Part shown: piece by piece, positions 11,576-21,642 of the stretch | Numbering within the stretch: position 1 is the first letter of the stretch | How the letters are laid out: every line of letters begins with the position of its first letter | Assembly (NCBI GenBank): GCA_029215795.1 | Contig: JARDYH010000001.1 | Location: 185,263,654-185,327,653, forward strand | Reading direction: 5' to 3' | DNA: 64,000 nucleotides | Source of the DNA: Anniella stebbinsi | Lineage: Eukaryota > Chordata > Lepidosauria > Squamata > Anniellidae | Program-made: the position numbers and the translations under genes | The notes under the pieces: model-generated | Told to the model about the DNA's origin: nothing | The model's input: only the letters and a program-made list of their open reading frames with translations | Database searches by the model: none

Positions 11576-11636
11576 TGGCAGTGGGTTGGACTAGATGACC
11601 ATTAAGGTACCTTCCGACTCTATCATTCTACTGAAT
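11576..11636 (+). mobile_element. CR1 3' terminal remnant
   Basis: The phrases gcagtgggttggactagatg and ccttccgactctatcattct are the last ~60 bases of a CR1 3'UTR without any coding part. Confidence 0.7.
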
Positions 11637-11780
11637 AGAATGACAGTTTCATAGACAACATATGTCTATTCAAGAGAACAGACAAATCTGAAACTTAGGT
11701 TCACCATTCTTCCACTGACAACCATCCAGTTCCAAGGTAGTGGTGAAGCTGGAACTAGGATGCCAAACTTGTATGCATAT

Positions 11781-11852
11781 TTTGTGTACCAGCCAGAGAG
11801 CTTCGGCTATTGGACAGTATAAAAATGTAATAAATATAAATAAATAATAAAA
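11781..11852 (+). mobile_element. L2 LINE 3' terminal remnant
   Basis: The phrase gagagcttcggctattggac, then agtataaaaatgtaataaat and an ATAA tail, match the end of the L2 at 53518-53573. Only the last 70 bases are present. Confidence 0.75.
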
Positions 11853-12164
11853 TATTGCCTAAATTACGCATCTGTTAAGGATGTTGCCCCTAACAGACGT
11901 AATTGCCCAGCATTTTGGAGTTTGAATGAACATGGAAAGCCGTTAACATTGAAAAGTTTTTTGTTTATAGAATGTGTGTATATATAATGCAAGAAAGATA
12001 ATGAATGAGTAAATGATACATTGGCAGGTTTGCACTTCACTTTAATCCATGGTGGTTTATCAGCTACTCATTGTAGCTTATAAACTACTATATCCCCCAC
12101 ACTGTCCATAGCTTATTTTCCCTGCCCTCGACCAACCTCTCTCTGCTGTCCTCCCGCTCAGCAG

Positions 12165-12440
12165 GTGGCAGCAGTACACCTTTGGAATATTGGGGCAAAA
12201 CTTGATACGCAGCTTCCCCTAGGGGGAGGCACCCGATGACCTGTCAAAACTCTATGTGATTACACTCAGAGGAGCGCAAACCTTGGTTGCACCAAAAAGG
12301 GGGTGGCATAAATAAACACTTGGAATTTCACAGGTTTGGGACAAAACTTGAGTCACAGCTTCTGCTAGGGGGGAAAACACCCACTGATATGTCAAAACCC
12401 TGCTAGTTCACAATTGCATCTGTAGACTGGCATCTCCCCC
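12165..12440 (+). repeat. two tandem ~146-bp units of an unnamed repeat
   Basis: The block around 12195 (caaaacttgatacgcagctt, ctagggggaggcaccc, gtcaaaactct) is repeated about 146 bases later at 12341 (caaaacttgagtcacagctt, ctaggggggaaaacaccc, gtcaaaaccct). Between the units is gcaccaaaaagggggtgg. The same words occur at 17229-17445 and, inverted, at 34480-34770, so this is an interspersed repeat that also amplifies in tandem here. Confidence 0.75.
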
Positions 12441-12888
12441 TGGCGTTCTGCCCCTCTCCGCCTCTTCTTCATCGCCCATTCCGTGGCTAGCTCCCTGGGG
12501 GTGCTCGTTCAGCTTCCCCCTCCTCACCGCTGTGCCTTCCAGTCGCCTTCTCCCTTCCTGGGGGCGCCTGTCCTTTCCGTGGGCTCTGCCCTTGCTTCGT
12601 AGTGACCATGTGCCTTACTGCCCATGTCTGAGGTCCCTGCTGAATAAAGTTTTCCAAACCGCCCCACTGTTGCCTTCTTTCCTGTGTGTGTGGTTGGATG
12701 CTTAGGGAGGGTGATGTTTGTGGTTGGGGGCCGGGGGAAGTGGGTCACTTCCCACTTCCGGATTCAGCCAGTGAGTGGTTGTAGCCTTGGCTTAAAGCAA
12801 AGGGACATAACTCTGAGGAACACATGTGATGCTGGCTTGGGGATCAGGAGCTGTACGCACACATACAAATTCAAGACATATGCACACA

Positions 12889-12923
<35 letters not shown>

Positions 12924-13844
12924 TCCAATAGTCTTGCGTATCCCAAGCCTCATTACCCTAAAGCCCCAATCCCTAAGGGGTGTGGAAATTCACAAGCCCA
13001 GCATCTGAATGACCACTGCTTCCAGAACTGCATCCCCACCATGCACCGTGTCATAATCACCATGCTAGGACCCCCCCCCCCCCAAAATTGGTGGGCAGTG
13101 CTTGACACCATATCCACAAAGGCACTTTTGGCACAACTCACTGAGGAAAGATCAGTGCAGAAAACTTAGATTATATGCAGGGGCAGGGAGGGGAGTGCCA
13201 TGACTGAAACTTGTCCCTGGTTACTTGTCCATATAGATTCAGGATTGTTCTCATAGAGGCTTCTACTGCAAAAGATGAAACTGTTTCTTTCTGTTCCCTT
13301 ACATGACCTGCATAGTCTGTGTTGTTATTATAGTGCTTACTAGTTCTTATTTACTGTTAGTACTTTGCATCATCACTTTGAAGCACCTGTCAACGGATTT
13401 TACTGATTTTGCATTTCTGTTATAACAAAACTCCTCTGCTCCTTCCTTTCTTCTGCCCCACTCTGCTCCATTTTATAATCTGTGACTTTTTGTCCATAGA
13501 AGTGCTTCCTTTGCTGATATGCTAGATTTGAACTTTCTGTTCATGGGTATTTGGGCAAGCAAGAATCCTGATTCTCATTAAGCTTGCTCTTCTCTATGTA
13601 GCTCATATCAGATTTAATAGGAATAATTTGCACTTAGGGAGGTGGATACAGCCTACATTTGCTGATCAAATTTCCAGTGATTTGGTTTGTTTGTTTCAGA
13701 ATATTTAATCACTCCTCATTCAGCATCACAGGCCACCACAATACAGTTGGCAACTTTCATTTTTACACTAAGCATTGCTTTTCAAGCCAATTCTCGCTGC
13801 TTTATTCACTAAAATAAACAACACCGGACAAATGCCCCTGGATG
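12441..13844. other. unassigned DNA with simple repeats
   Basis: A locally GC-rich, C/T-rich stretch at 12440-12640, a (CA)n run at 12891-12921 and a poly-C run at 13071-13084. I looked here for a collagen signal-peptide exon and did not find one. The 161-codon open frame at 12684-13169 crosses the CA and C runs and is compositional. Confidence 0.45.
12891..12921. repeat. (CA)n microsatellite
   Basis: About fifteen uninterrupted CA dinucleotides after a degenerate ACACG/TACA lead-in. Confidence 0.95.
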
Positions 13845-14013
13845 GAAAATGAGCATTATCTTCCCAATTTATAAGAAAAGTGACAGGAATCACCCACAAA
13901 CCTAGATGTTTCTTCAAAGATATATGCTTCAAAAATTACTAGATGTGCTAGAAACAAATCAAATTATACTCGAAGAACAAGCTGGTTTTAGAAGCGGTTA
14001 CAATACTACTGAT
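13845..14013 (+). pseudogene. R4-like LINE reverse transcriptase, N-terminal piece
   Basis: One frame reads 'SIIFPIYKKSDRNHPQT', a stop, then 'RYMLQKLLDVLETNQIIL' and 'EEQAGFRSGYNTTD'. These are RT motifs 0-2 of a LINE (PIYKKGD and EQAGFR-type blocks). The piece stops at 14013, where a non-LINE repeat begins. The matching C-terminal part resumes at 14817. The R4/Dong-like assignment rests on recalled motif style and is uncertain; that it is a non-LTR RT is much surer. Confidence 0.65.
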
Positions 14014-14387
14014 TAGGGGTGGGCAGAGTGGGACTTCTCTGCCTCAAAATTCAGGGCACAGCTCCGATGAGGCGATTCTCCTCTCTGATTTTCAGAGGGG
14101 GTCTGTCTTTCTGCACCACTGGTTTACCTGTCGGAAAACTGCTCCTATTTCAGATAACCGCTACATTCTCGTCAATGGGAATTAAATGCTCACAGCTCCC
14201 TCAGTTTTAAAAATAAACACATTAAAATTGACACCGTGATAGCTTTTAAAGAGGGCTTTAGGCTTGCCAAGTTTGGAGCAGATCCCATGCAGTGATTCAT
14301 AGGGGATTATTAAAGTCCGAACTCCATCCCCCTCTATAGGAACTCCATCCCCCTCTGCAGGCTCCCTTTCCATATGACCACTGGTCA
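14014..14387 (+). repeat. unclassified repeat with a TAGGGGTG end
   Basis: It begins taggggtgggcagagtggga immediately after the LINE motif and runs to about 14387. It contains a 19-base near-direct repeat, gaactccatccccctct, at about 14319 and 14340. The start resembles that of the element at 27442 (aggggtgtgcacc). No inverted partner of this end was found, so it may be truncated. Confidence 0.45.
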
Positions 14388-14655
14388 GAGTGTTTGCACC
14401 TTGTGTTGGGCCCCCGGAGGCTAATGGATCCAGATGGTCTCCAGAGGGCTCTGGGGAGTTTTCCGGCTCATAGGGCTGGCTCTCCTGTCAAAACCCTGGT
14501 TGATCTGTGGAATGCAGACATGACCCAGGCAGTTGACACGATTTGGGCATTGTTTTTGTTGAGTTTCTCTCGTGGAAAGGGCATAGGGAGGCAGTGAAAC
14601 TGAAGGCACAGAAAACTATAGGGGCTTTAATGAAGTTGTATGATAATAAAGGGGG
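14388..14655 (+). mobile_element. L2 LINE fragment
   Basis: ggaggctaatggatccagatggtctccagagggctctgg is shared in order (with a few changes) with the L2 at 4697-4735, as are the following ccctggttgatctgtggaat and acatgacccaggcagttgac. This is the linker before the RT domain; no catalytic part is present. Confidence 0.7.
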
Positions 14656-14661
14656 ACAGTT

Positions 14662-14812
14662 GATCATAGAATCATAGTAGAGTTGGAAGGGGCCTATAAT
14701 GCCATTGATTCCAACCTCCTGCTCAGTGTAGGAATCCATCTTAAAGCATACCTGACAGATGACTGTCCAGCTGCCTCTTGAAGGCCTCTAGTGTGGGATT
14801 GAACCTGCCCCC
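14662..14812 (-). mobile_element. CR1 3' end, inverted
   Basis: It starts tcatagaatcatagtagagt and continues tggaaggggcctataatgcc and gctgcctcttgaaggcctct, the reverse complement of the CR1 3'UTR at 3105-3245. The 5' part is absent. It abuts the R4-like C-terminal piece. Confidence 0.85.
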
Positions 14813-14816
14813 AAAG

Positions 14817-15800
14817 TCTTCAACAGCAAAGCAAGAATGCAAATGCTTTATGTGTCTGAAATTTGGGGGTTGACAACACCATCATCAATGTCCTTGAAAT
14901 TGTGCAGAACCATTTTTTCCAAAAACTCTCTCCCATCCGGAACCCCTGAAGCTTTTTTGCGCACAGAATTTGGATGGCCATCAATTAGGACAAGAATAGA
15001 GTGTGCTCAGTTAAAGTATTTTAACCTTGCCAAACAAACGCCTTCCAGTTATGTGTTACCTGGAAATGAACTCCAAAAGCTCCTGCGTAGCTATTGCTTT
15101 CCTAAGCTGAAGCCTGCTCTTGATATGGATAAGGAGCAACTAAGGGATTGGCTATTTTGGATAGATTCTAGGAGGGATCTGCAACTAATTAAAAACTCTA
15201 AATTCTCCCAGTGGTTCCCTCTTTTGAAAATGGAACATTTCAGAGCCAACTATTTGTCCAAACTGAGACCTCTTTCCCTAAGAAATGCTTCTACTGAACT
15301 GCTATTCCACACGTTATGCCAACTGCAGTTCTGGATGGACGCTATCACAAGGTATCATTTGCATGCCGATTGTGCACCTGTGGCCAACATCAAGTGGAAG
15401 ACATTGTTCACTACATGTTAATTTGCCCTCTGTATAGGGATCCAAGAGAGAGAGATTCCTGAAACCCTTGCTAACATATGGATGTAGGGCTGCCCTTGCA
15501 GAAACGGTTCATTTTCTTTTGAGTGATACCAACAGTTATGTGACAGATAAAGTGGCTTTGTTTTCTCTGGCAGCAAAAAGGATTAGGAAGCAAGAACTAG
15601 ACAAAATTGCCATACACTGCCATGGAGTTTCAGACTGCTAAGTGAGAGCTGAGTTTTAGTTATGGCAAATTCTAACTTAACTGTATCATTTTCTACTGTT
15701 GGAAATATTTGTATTACTGCATATATGTATAAATATTGTCTTTTGATGTATTTGTCATGGCCTCTGGCTAGTACAATAAATTTGAATTGTGTGTGTGTAA
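14817..15800 (+). mobile_element. R4-like LINE, C-terminal coding part and 3'UTR
   Basis: Coding sequence (open from 14837 to 15421, then frameshifted) is followed by a short AT-rich 3'UTR ending with tagtacaataaatttgaatt and a TG run at about 15800. It is the continuation of the RT piece at 13845-14013 after an ~800-bp block of other repeats, although part of the RT between them is missing. The element ends about 200 bases before the collagen 7S exon. Confidence 0.65.
14837..15421 (+). pseudogene. LINE polyprotein C-terminal region (R4-like)
   Basis: A 194-codon open frame. It opens with 'LYVSEIWGLT', the block that follows the RT palm in several LINE clades, followed by 'EFGWPSIRTRIECAQLKYF', a helical linker, and a Cys/His cluster beginning 'HLHADCAPVANIKWKT'. 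After a frameshift near 15400 the sequence continues as an 'HYMLICPLYRDPRERFLKPL'-like segment, suggesting a CCHC-type finger before the C-terminal domain. The restriction-like endonuclease expected of R4/R2 elements was not positively identified. An alternative is another clade with the same C-terminal finger. Confidence 0.6.
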
Positions 15801-15996
15801 ACAATTATTTCCATGTGAAAGTAAACAAGTAGTTTATACAGAGAACAATGTTATTTTTAATTAACTAAGGGCCTAAATAGCTAAACAGCCTTCAGTTTAG
15901 GATTGTTAAATAAGTCTTCAAATTATAAGTCTTAATATAAATTCTATTGCTTATTGTTCTCATGTCATTTAACTGAATGTGTGTTTAATATTTCAG

Positions 15997-16077
15997 GGAG
16001 GGAAGTCCTACACAGGACCATGTGGAGGAAGAGACTGCAGTGGGGTTTGCGAATGTTTCCCAGAAAAAGGAGCACGT
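15997..16077 (+). CDS. COL4A2: type IV collagen alpha-2-group, 7S-domain exon
   Basis: An 81-base exon of 27 codons in phase 0, bounded by a tttcag acceptor (15991-15996) and a gtgagta donor (16078). It encodes '[20 protein letters not shown]' after a short 'GGKSYTG' lead. This is the N-terminal 7S segment by which four type IV collagen protomers cross-link in basement membranes. Its four cysteines (pattern C-x5-C-x3-C-x-C) are all present. The CGGxDCS form is that of the even-numbered chains (alpha-2, -4, -6), not alpha-1/3/5. This exon alone resembles alpha-6 and alpha-4 as much as alpha-2; the downstream exons favour alpha-2. The exon with the start codon and signal peptide must lie upstream and is not seen. 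It has no long open frame of its own and is easily missed. Confidence 0.9.
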
Positions 16078-16098
16078 GTGAGTACCAGTGTCTTGCTA

Positions 16099-16190
16099 CA
16101 TAAACTCCAGAGGAGTAGCTGTGTTAATCTGTTGTAGCTAAACAACAAAGAGTGGTTTTGCTGCATGAAGACTCCCCATATTTTTATCCA
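16099..16190. repeat. possible old interspersed repeat
   Basis: The phrase gaggagtagctgtgttaatc followed by a tgttgtagctaaacaa run resembles the 'agccgtgttagtctg' repeat seen in many amniote genomes. It is a single decayed copy with no partner in this window. Confidence 0.35.
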
Positions 16191-16479
16191 GGCAATTTTA
16201 TCCAAGATTTAAGAGCTAGATGTTAATGGCTACAATCCAAACATCCCTCTATTCAGGGAACGGACTTTGATCTAGTGGAGGCTTCTGTGAACAGAATTTT
16301 GCCAATTTCCCCTTCCACCTGCAGCCCCCCGCACCACCTCTCTGACACTGTCCCAGAGTATTCACCAACCCATTGCACAGTTTTTTTTGTTTTTTGTGGG
16401 AGCCAAGACCTAAAAGCATCCTGTTCCATTTATGGATTTATGGATCCTGCGCATTGCATCCACTGTCTATGTTTTTCTC

Positions 16480-16723
16480 TGTCTATGGCTCAAAAAGGGG
16501 GTTGGATAAATTCCTGGAGGAGGAGAAGGCTATCGATGTTTACTAGCCCTGATGGCTATGTTCTACCTCCAGGTACTGGGGAACATGGGTGGGAAGGTGC
16601 TGTTGCATTGTGTTCTGCTTTGTTGGTCCCTGGCCGACAGCTGGTTGGCCACTGTGTGAACAGAGTGCTGGACTAGATGGACCCCTGGTCTGATCCAGCA
16701 TCAGGGCTCTTCTTATGTTCTGA
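16480..16723 (+). mobile_element. CR1-type LINE 3'UTR (cttcttatgtt subfamily)
   Basis: 'gggggttggataaattcctg', 'ctggttggccactgtgtgaa', 'gagtgctggactagatggac' and a gctcttcttatgttc end at 16708-16720. It has the same order as 10290-10530. Only 3'UTR remains. Confidence 0.88.
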
Positions 16724-17228
16724 AGGGTTTCTCTGGTTGACCCCAAAGAAGTCAATTACTGTTTTTTGCAAGGAACCCAAAAACATCAGATGGTACCATT
16801 CCCAGTTTTTTCTCACAGGGCACAGGGAAATGGAATGGAAGGGCAAAGTCTCTCACATATAATTAACAAATACTATTCTCTTCCAAACAACATCATGGCT
16901 CCTCTGCAGGTTCCCAAGTTTGATGCACCCATAGCAGCTTTGACCTCTGCACCAGATATCTCCACCAGTGGAGAGGATGGCCCTAAAGAAGTTTGTGACA
17001 AAAGGGTCAAAGCCGTAAGGTGGCAACTTGATTCGTTGTGCACACCTTTTTCAAGCATTACAAAATAGACACTCTCTCATTGGCAGACACTGCCATTGGG
17101 AAACAGGTTTTGAACAGAGTAATTGCTCCCTAATTTCCAGGTCCCTGGTAACCAATGTTGCTACTACTCTTCTACATCCCAAGAGTATGGAATGTCCCCT
17201 GTGGTCAAGGGAGAAATAAATATTACTT

Positions 17229-17445
17229 ACTGAGTGCACCAAAAAGGGGGAAGTGGCTAGAAAACCTTGGGGGTTTGCAGGATCAGAACCCAACTCCACA
17301 CACAGCCTCTCCTAGTTGGGAGGCACCCAATCCACAATCTAATCCCTGTGCCCTGACACTGTCAGCCGTCAAGGAGCAGAGCAGCAGCCGTTTTGACTGC
17401 TCTTGCCGCACAGCTCTCCAGCCAACCAAAATAAGCCACAGTGAC
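17229..17445 (+). repeat. unnamed repeat, copy 2
   Basis: agtgcaccaaaaagggggaa, then tgcaggatcagaacccaact, cctctcctagttgggaggca, and at the end ccagccaaccaaaataagcc plus agtgaccaccgg. The whole segment matches 34480-34770 in inverted orientation, and its first part matches the tandem units at 12.2 kb. Confidence 0.7.
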
Positions 17446-17447
17446 CA

Positions 17448-17560
17448 CCGGACGACACAATAACCCACAATGGTTTAAATAACCCAATCTGCAGACCGTA
17501 GGTTATCAGAGTGGTTATTCTGCCAAAGAAGCCATCATGGGTTAAAAAAAACTCTCACCA
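17448..17560 (+). repeat. fragment related to the 7535-7760 inverted-repeat element
   Basis: ccggacgacacaataaccca resembles the end of the 7.5-kb element (cggacgacacaataaacaac). It is followed by short inverted gggtta/taaccc words. Boundaries are uncertain. Confidence 0.4.
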
Positions 17561-17576
17561 GATGATGATGATGTTG

Positions 17577-17616
<40 letters not shown>
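17577..17616. repeat. (TAA)n microsatellite
   Basis: Thirteen or so uninterrupted TAA/ATA units. Confidence 0.95.
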
Positions 17617-17617
<1 letters not shown>

Positions 17618-17815
17618 GCTCAAGAGACAGGAAAGACTCACCCCATTCTTTTAATCCTAAAGTGATGCAGGTGAATTGAGCAATGCTATTTTGTTGCAGG
17701 GGAGATTTCCCCCTCCTGCCTTTACTCTAATTTCCATAACAGTTTAGATAGTCAGAATTTATTTCTTTGTAGTCTCTCCCACTAGGATTTGCTTATCTCG
17801 CTATGGTTTAGAACA

Positions 17816-17925
17816 ATCTTCCCCAACTGGGTGCCCTCTAGATGTTTGGAATAACAGCTTCCATAAGCCCCAACCAACATCACCAATAGTCAGGAATGAC
17901 TGGAGGTTGGAGAAATCTGGTTTGG
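17816..17925. mobile_element. palindromic foldback repeat (copy 1 of 6)
   Basis: ccccaactgggtgccctcta followed by gatgtttgga, then aagccccaaccaacatcacc and caggaatgactggaggttgg. This is a decayed copy of the element whose two arms are clear at 34928-35065 (ccttctagatgttttggact versus its complement). It is a familiar squamate/amniote short foldback repeat (from memory). Non-coding. Confidence 0.6.
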
Positions 17926-18483
17926 AATATAACATATCTTTGGCAATATTTTGGACATCTATAAGTTTTACTTTACTTTACTGCAGTGTCTTAACTGCTG
18001 CTGTTCTTATTTTGAGTGGTGGTAGTTTACTTCAGGATTCTTGTTTTTTTTATGCTGCTGCTGCTTCCTTTTCTTTTATCTTGTATTTCTTATAATAACA
18101 ATTTATAGAAATAAACATATCTCTAACATAAATCTTCCCAGATCATAACTGGCTCAAAAGATCATACATTTTAATAATAAACAAATTTATTTCCTACTTT
18201 ATTTACTCTGTCAGATCATTATTATATTTACCAATTCATTTCACAAATAATCCCTTAATTAGATACTCGAGAGGATCAAATTCATTTGCCAAAATTTCCT
18301 ATGCAGCATAAATATAAATAAAAAGACATACAGATTCCCTAAAATAGCAATCTTAAAGCACACCATTTGGGTGACTCCATTTCGCTTCCAAACTGATAGG
18401 CATTCAACCACTTGTTCATTTTTAGAGGAATGATGATTCGCACAACCTTAGAACATGTCAGTTGAGCTGAATCATGCTTCACA
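17926..18483. other. unassigned AT-rich DNA
   Basis: Nothing recognised. Confidence 0.45.
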
Positions 18484-18541
18484 GGCCCTGTTCAGAAGAC
18501 ACATTAAACCACGGTGGTTAAGGTGTCTTCTGAACAGGGCC
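18484..18541. repeat. 58-bp near-perfect palindrome
   Basis: ggccctgttcagaagacac on the left pairs with gtgtcttctgaacagggcc on the right. Inside them aaaccac/gtggtt also pairs, leaving only a few central bases. As RNA or single-stranded DNA it would form one long hairpin. It is probably a minimal MITE. Confidence 0.85.
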
Positions 18542-19549
18542 ACGCTCAAATATTGATTAGTAGTAGTAGTTGTTGTTGTTGTTTTTACATGAACTCACAT
18601 TTTACCATGCTACTGGCAACTGTGCTTTTGTGCTGGTATAATAAAATGTACACGCACACATTGCCAAGTCAAGACCGGGATGTTTTCTGAGGAAATCACC
18701 GCACACAGACATTCGTCATGGTTTAGCTCAAAGTACTTATCATAAAGACACCAGGATTGTGGAAATCAGCATAATGAATAATAAATATACGGAAATTAAA
18801 AAAATAGTAAAATTCTATTCATATTAAATTAATTAGCAGAAGGTTATTCTTTGATATTTTTAGGAATTTATTTTAGGACTCATGTTTCAAGTCTGAGTTC
18901 AGTTGTTGTATGTTATTAAAGAACCAAATACAAAAAGTGATCTGTTCGTTAAAATGAAAGATAGTTTCCTATCAGAACATAAAACAAGACTTCATTAGCA
19001 TTAAAAAGAAATAATCTTCATGAAAAAGGAGCTTTTAAATGTCAGCTGTCTTGTCTGGTTACAAGATGAACATCAAGATGAATGAACTTCAACTATCAAT
19101 AGTGGCATTAGTAGGCAAACCAGAAAACCTTCAGATGCTATATCAGTTTAAAAATTAATGCTTTGTAATGTACTAACAGATGTGATTTTGTAATATGATG
19201 AATAAATAATAGTAGTTCAGTGTTTCAGAATATAAAAAAATGTTATATAAATCTCACACTTTTTATGGTCAGTGATATTTATACATCTCTTATAGATTTC
19301 TCAATCAGTTGTTGATTGAATTGTATATCTACCTACTATTTATATCTATAATAGCAAAAGAGCCCCTGGGTACGTTGCTCCTCACAAATTAGGAAAATGT
19401 CAAATAACTAAGAATACAAAAATATTAACTCTGTGATGTGGGTAATTCAACATACAGTCAAAGCATCACCTTTGAAAGTACCATTTGAGTGCTCATTCAT
19501 CTATATAGCAATTCCTTTAAAAAAATTGTGCAAGACAAACTCAGTTGGA
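18542..19549. other. unassigned AT-rich DNA
   Basis: Long AT-rich stretch with no coding or repeat signal that I can name. Confidence 0.45.
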
Positions 19550-20080
19550 GCCGAAGCGCCTCTGTGGGTGAAATCACCGAGTGTTCACCCCGCTGCTGCT
19601 GCTGCTGCCACTGCCCGCCCCTGCAAGCCTCCGCTGAGCACGTGCAAGGCCCCGGCAAGTGCTCAGCAGCTGCCCACTGCCGCAATTGTGCATTTCCCCC
19701 TTCCACACTATTAGCGGCAGCCAGAAATGTGAAAGGGGAAATGTGCAACTTACGGAGCCCCCAGAAATTGCGCACTTCCTCCTTTCACTCCAATGGCGGC
19801 CGCCATCGGCATGGAAGAGGGAAATGTGCAATTTACGGAGTCTTGGGAAATCACACAATCCCCCCCATGCCAATGGTGGCCTTAAAGACCCTATTAATGC
19901 AAGGGTAAAGGTTTACCCTTGCGTCAGTAGGCCTTTAAGGCCCCCATTGGAGCAGGGGGGACTCGCACAATTTCCGGAGGCTCTGGAAATTGTGCATTTC
20001 CCCTTTTGTGTTAATGCTGGCCACTATTAGCGGGAAAGGGGAAATGTAAAATTATCTTGCGAGTGCTTGGCAGTTAGCCG
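19550..20080. mobile_element. GC-rich nested-palindrome element (copy A of 3)
   Basis: A run of inverted repeats: gcacttcctcctttcactcc / gaagagggaaatgtgcaatt arms around a ggcggccgcc core (about 19796), then ggccttaaagaccc...gtaaaggtttaccc...ggcctttaaggcccc (about 19877-19943), then caatttccggaggctctgga followed by aattg (about 19968). The same modules recur at 40405-40900 and 62640-63015. The element is non-coding. Apparent open frames on both strands across here follow from the high GC and symmetry. Confidence 0.75.
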
Positions 20081-20329
20081 TGCTCACTTCTGGGGCATAC
20101 GACTGAATCTGTGAGGCTGGACACAGGGGGTCTGCTGTCTTCATGAACCCTGTAGGATGCTCACAACAATCCTACGCCTCAGTCAGGGAAGCAAGGTCCT
20201 TGATCAAAGCTCTAGCTAGTGCCTTGGTGAGGAACTAGATAATGTGAGGGGCATAGCTGATGACATCTGGCCCATTGAGAGATTGGTGGGGGGCATCCAC
20301 TCCTGCCCCCAAATTCCCCCTGCCCCCAG
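20081..20329. other. unassigned; possibly L2 linker sequence
   Basis: Lies between the GC foldback and a recognisable L2 RT fragment. May be the decayed L2 segment upstream of the RT, but no motif is firm. Confidence 0.35.
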
Positions 20330-21060
20330 ATCTAGTTCTGTTTCATTCTTTCAGGACTGGTTTGGTACCAAGACTGCTTGGTTACCCTGGTGGATGATCT
20401 TTGCTGGGTGAGAAACGGGAGTGAAACCCAGTTGATTCTCCTAAAGTTTTTGATATCATCAACCATGGTATTCTTCCAGACGACTTTGCAGGTTTGGGGC
20501 CTGTGAGGGAGCATTGTTTGTGGTAATTCTGCTCCTTCTTGGAGGGTAGATTCCAGAAAGTGCTGCTGAGAGACTATCATTCTTCCCTGTGGGGACTATT
20601 CTGTGAGGTTTCTGAAGGTGAAATATTGTGACCCAGAGTACCCTCTATCAGTTTTGACTGAACAGTTAGCTATGTCCACTGCTGGAAGATAGAGGCTTGG
20701 CCACTGTCATTCAAATTTTAGTAATTTCTAGATTACTGTGGTCTATGTGAGGCTGACTTGGAAGACTATTTGGAAACTTCAACTTTTGAAGAGTACAGTG
20801 CCCTCCCTATTAAGTGATGTGGACAATATTACAATGAGCCACCTATTTTGAAGGATCTACAGTGGCTGCCTATTTGTTTCCATACCCAATTCAAAGTGTT
20901 GATTCTTGTCTTTTTCAAGTCCTATCCACTATTGGTCCTGATTATCTCAGAGAATGTGTTTTCCCATATGAAACTTGTGGTGCTTCAGTTTTTTATGAGT
21001 TCTTGCTTGAAATTCATCATACACAGAACTCAGTTGGACTTCACTAGGATCTGGATCCTT
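20330..21060 (+). mobile_element. L2 LINE, decayed RT and C-terminal fragment
   Basis: In pieces it reads like the 51-53 kb L2. 'FHSFRTGLVPRLLGYPGG' corresponds to the PFQSGFRPGFGTET block, 'VFDIINHGIL' to LSAAFDTIDHG, and near 20860 'LQWLPICFHTQFKVLIL' to LHWLPV-x-FRVRFKVLVL. The middle, including the YADD region, is missing or unreadable. Multiple stops and shifts are present. Confidence 0.75.
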
Positions 21061-21642
21061 CTCAGTTGCAACCTCAATGCACTAGAACTCTCTTCTAAGA
21101 GGGGCGGAGCTTGGGTGCCAAGAAAATGGCAGCATGAGATGAGAGCTCCTCAGCCTGAATGCAAAAAAGCTGCCCTAAAAAATCATAGAACAGCTCCAAA
21201 ACCATTGACAAGCTCAGCCTTGGATGGGGAATGAGAGCAGACAGACAGAGAACCAGAGAAAACAACATCAACAATATTTTAAACTAAGGGAACAGGATCC
21301 CAAAAATAGCAGAAAGGCTTCAAACAAAACAGACAAGATGGCTGCCGGACGCTCAGTAAGCACAGCAAACAGCACACAGAGCCTATCCACATTGCCCGTA
21401 AAATGACTTACATTCTGTAAGTAATGACCTGCCTACTTCTGTCTCCGTAACTCAAGCAGCCTGCAAAACAAAAACGAAAGAAGAAGAGTCAAGGAATTAA
21501 TCCTGTAATACACCAGTGAACACTTTGAGGACGGAGGAAGCAGTCACTATGAAACGTAAGTACTGCTCAGTGTGTCCTACCACATAATGAAACGACTTTA
21601 AAAACCACATTTTTAAACAGAATATAAGTCATTTTAAGGGCA

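Noticed and set aside
12684..13169. 161-codon open frame on the + strand
   Set aside because: It runs through the (CA)n array and a poly-C run. The His/Thr-rich stretch is simple-repeat translation, with no domain or splice context.
1..15996. search for the collagen signal-peptide exon
   Set aside because: No short exon with Met plus hydrophobic core followed by a phase-0 donor could be supported; it probably lies further upstream.
19489..20030. overlapping open frames on both strands in GC-rich DNA
   Set aside because: They follow from the palindromic GC-rich element, which is repeated at 40.4 and 62.6 kb where the frames are not conserved.
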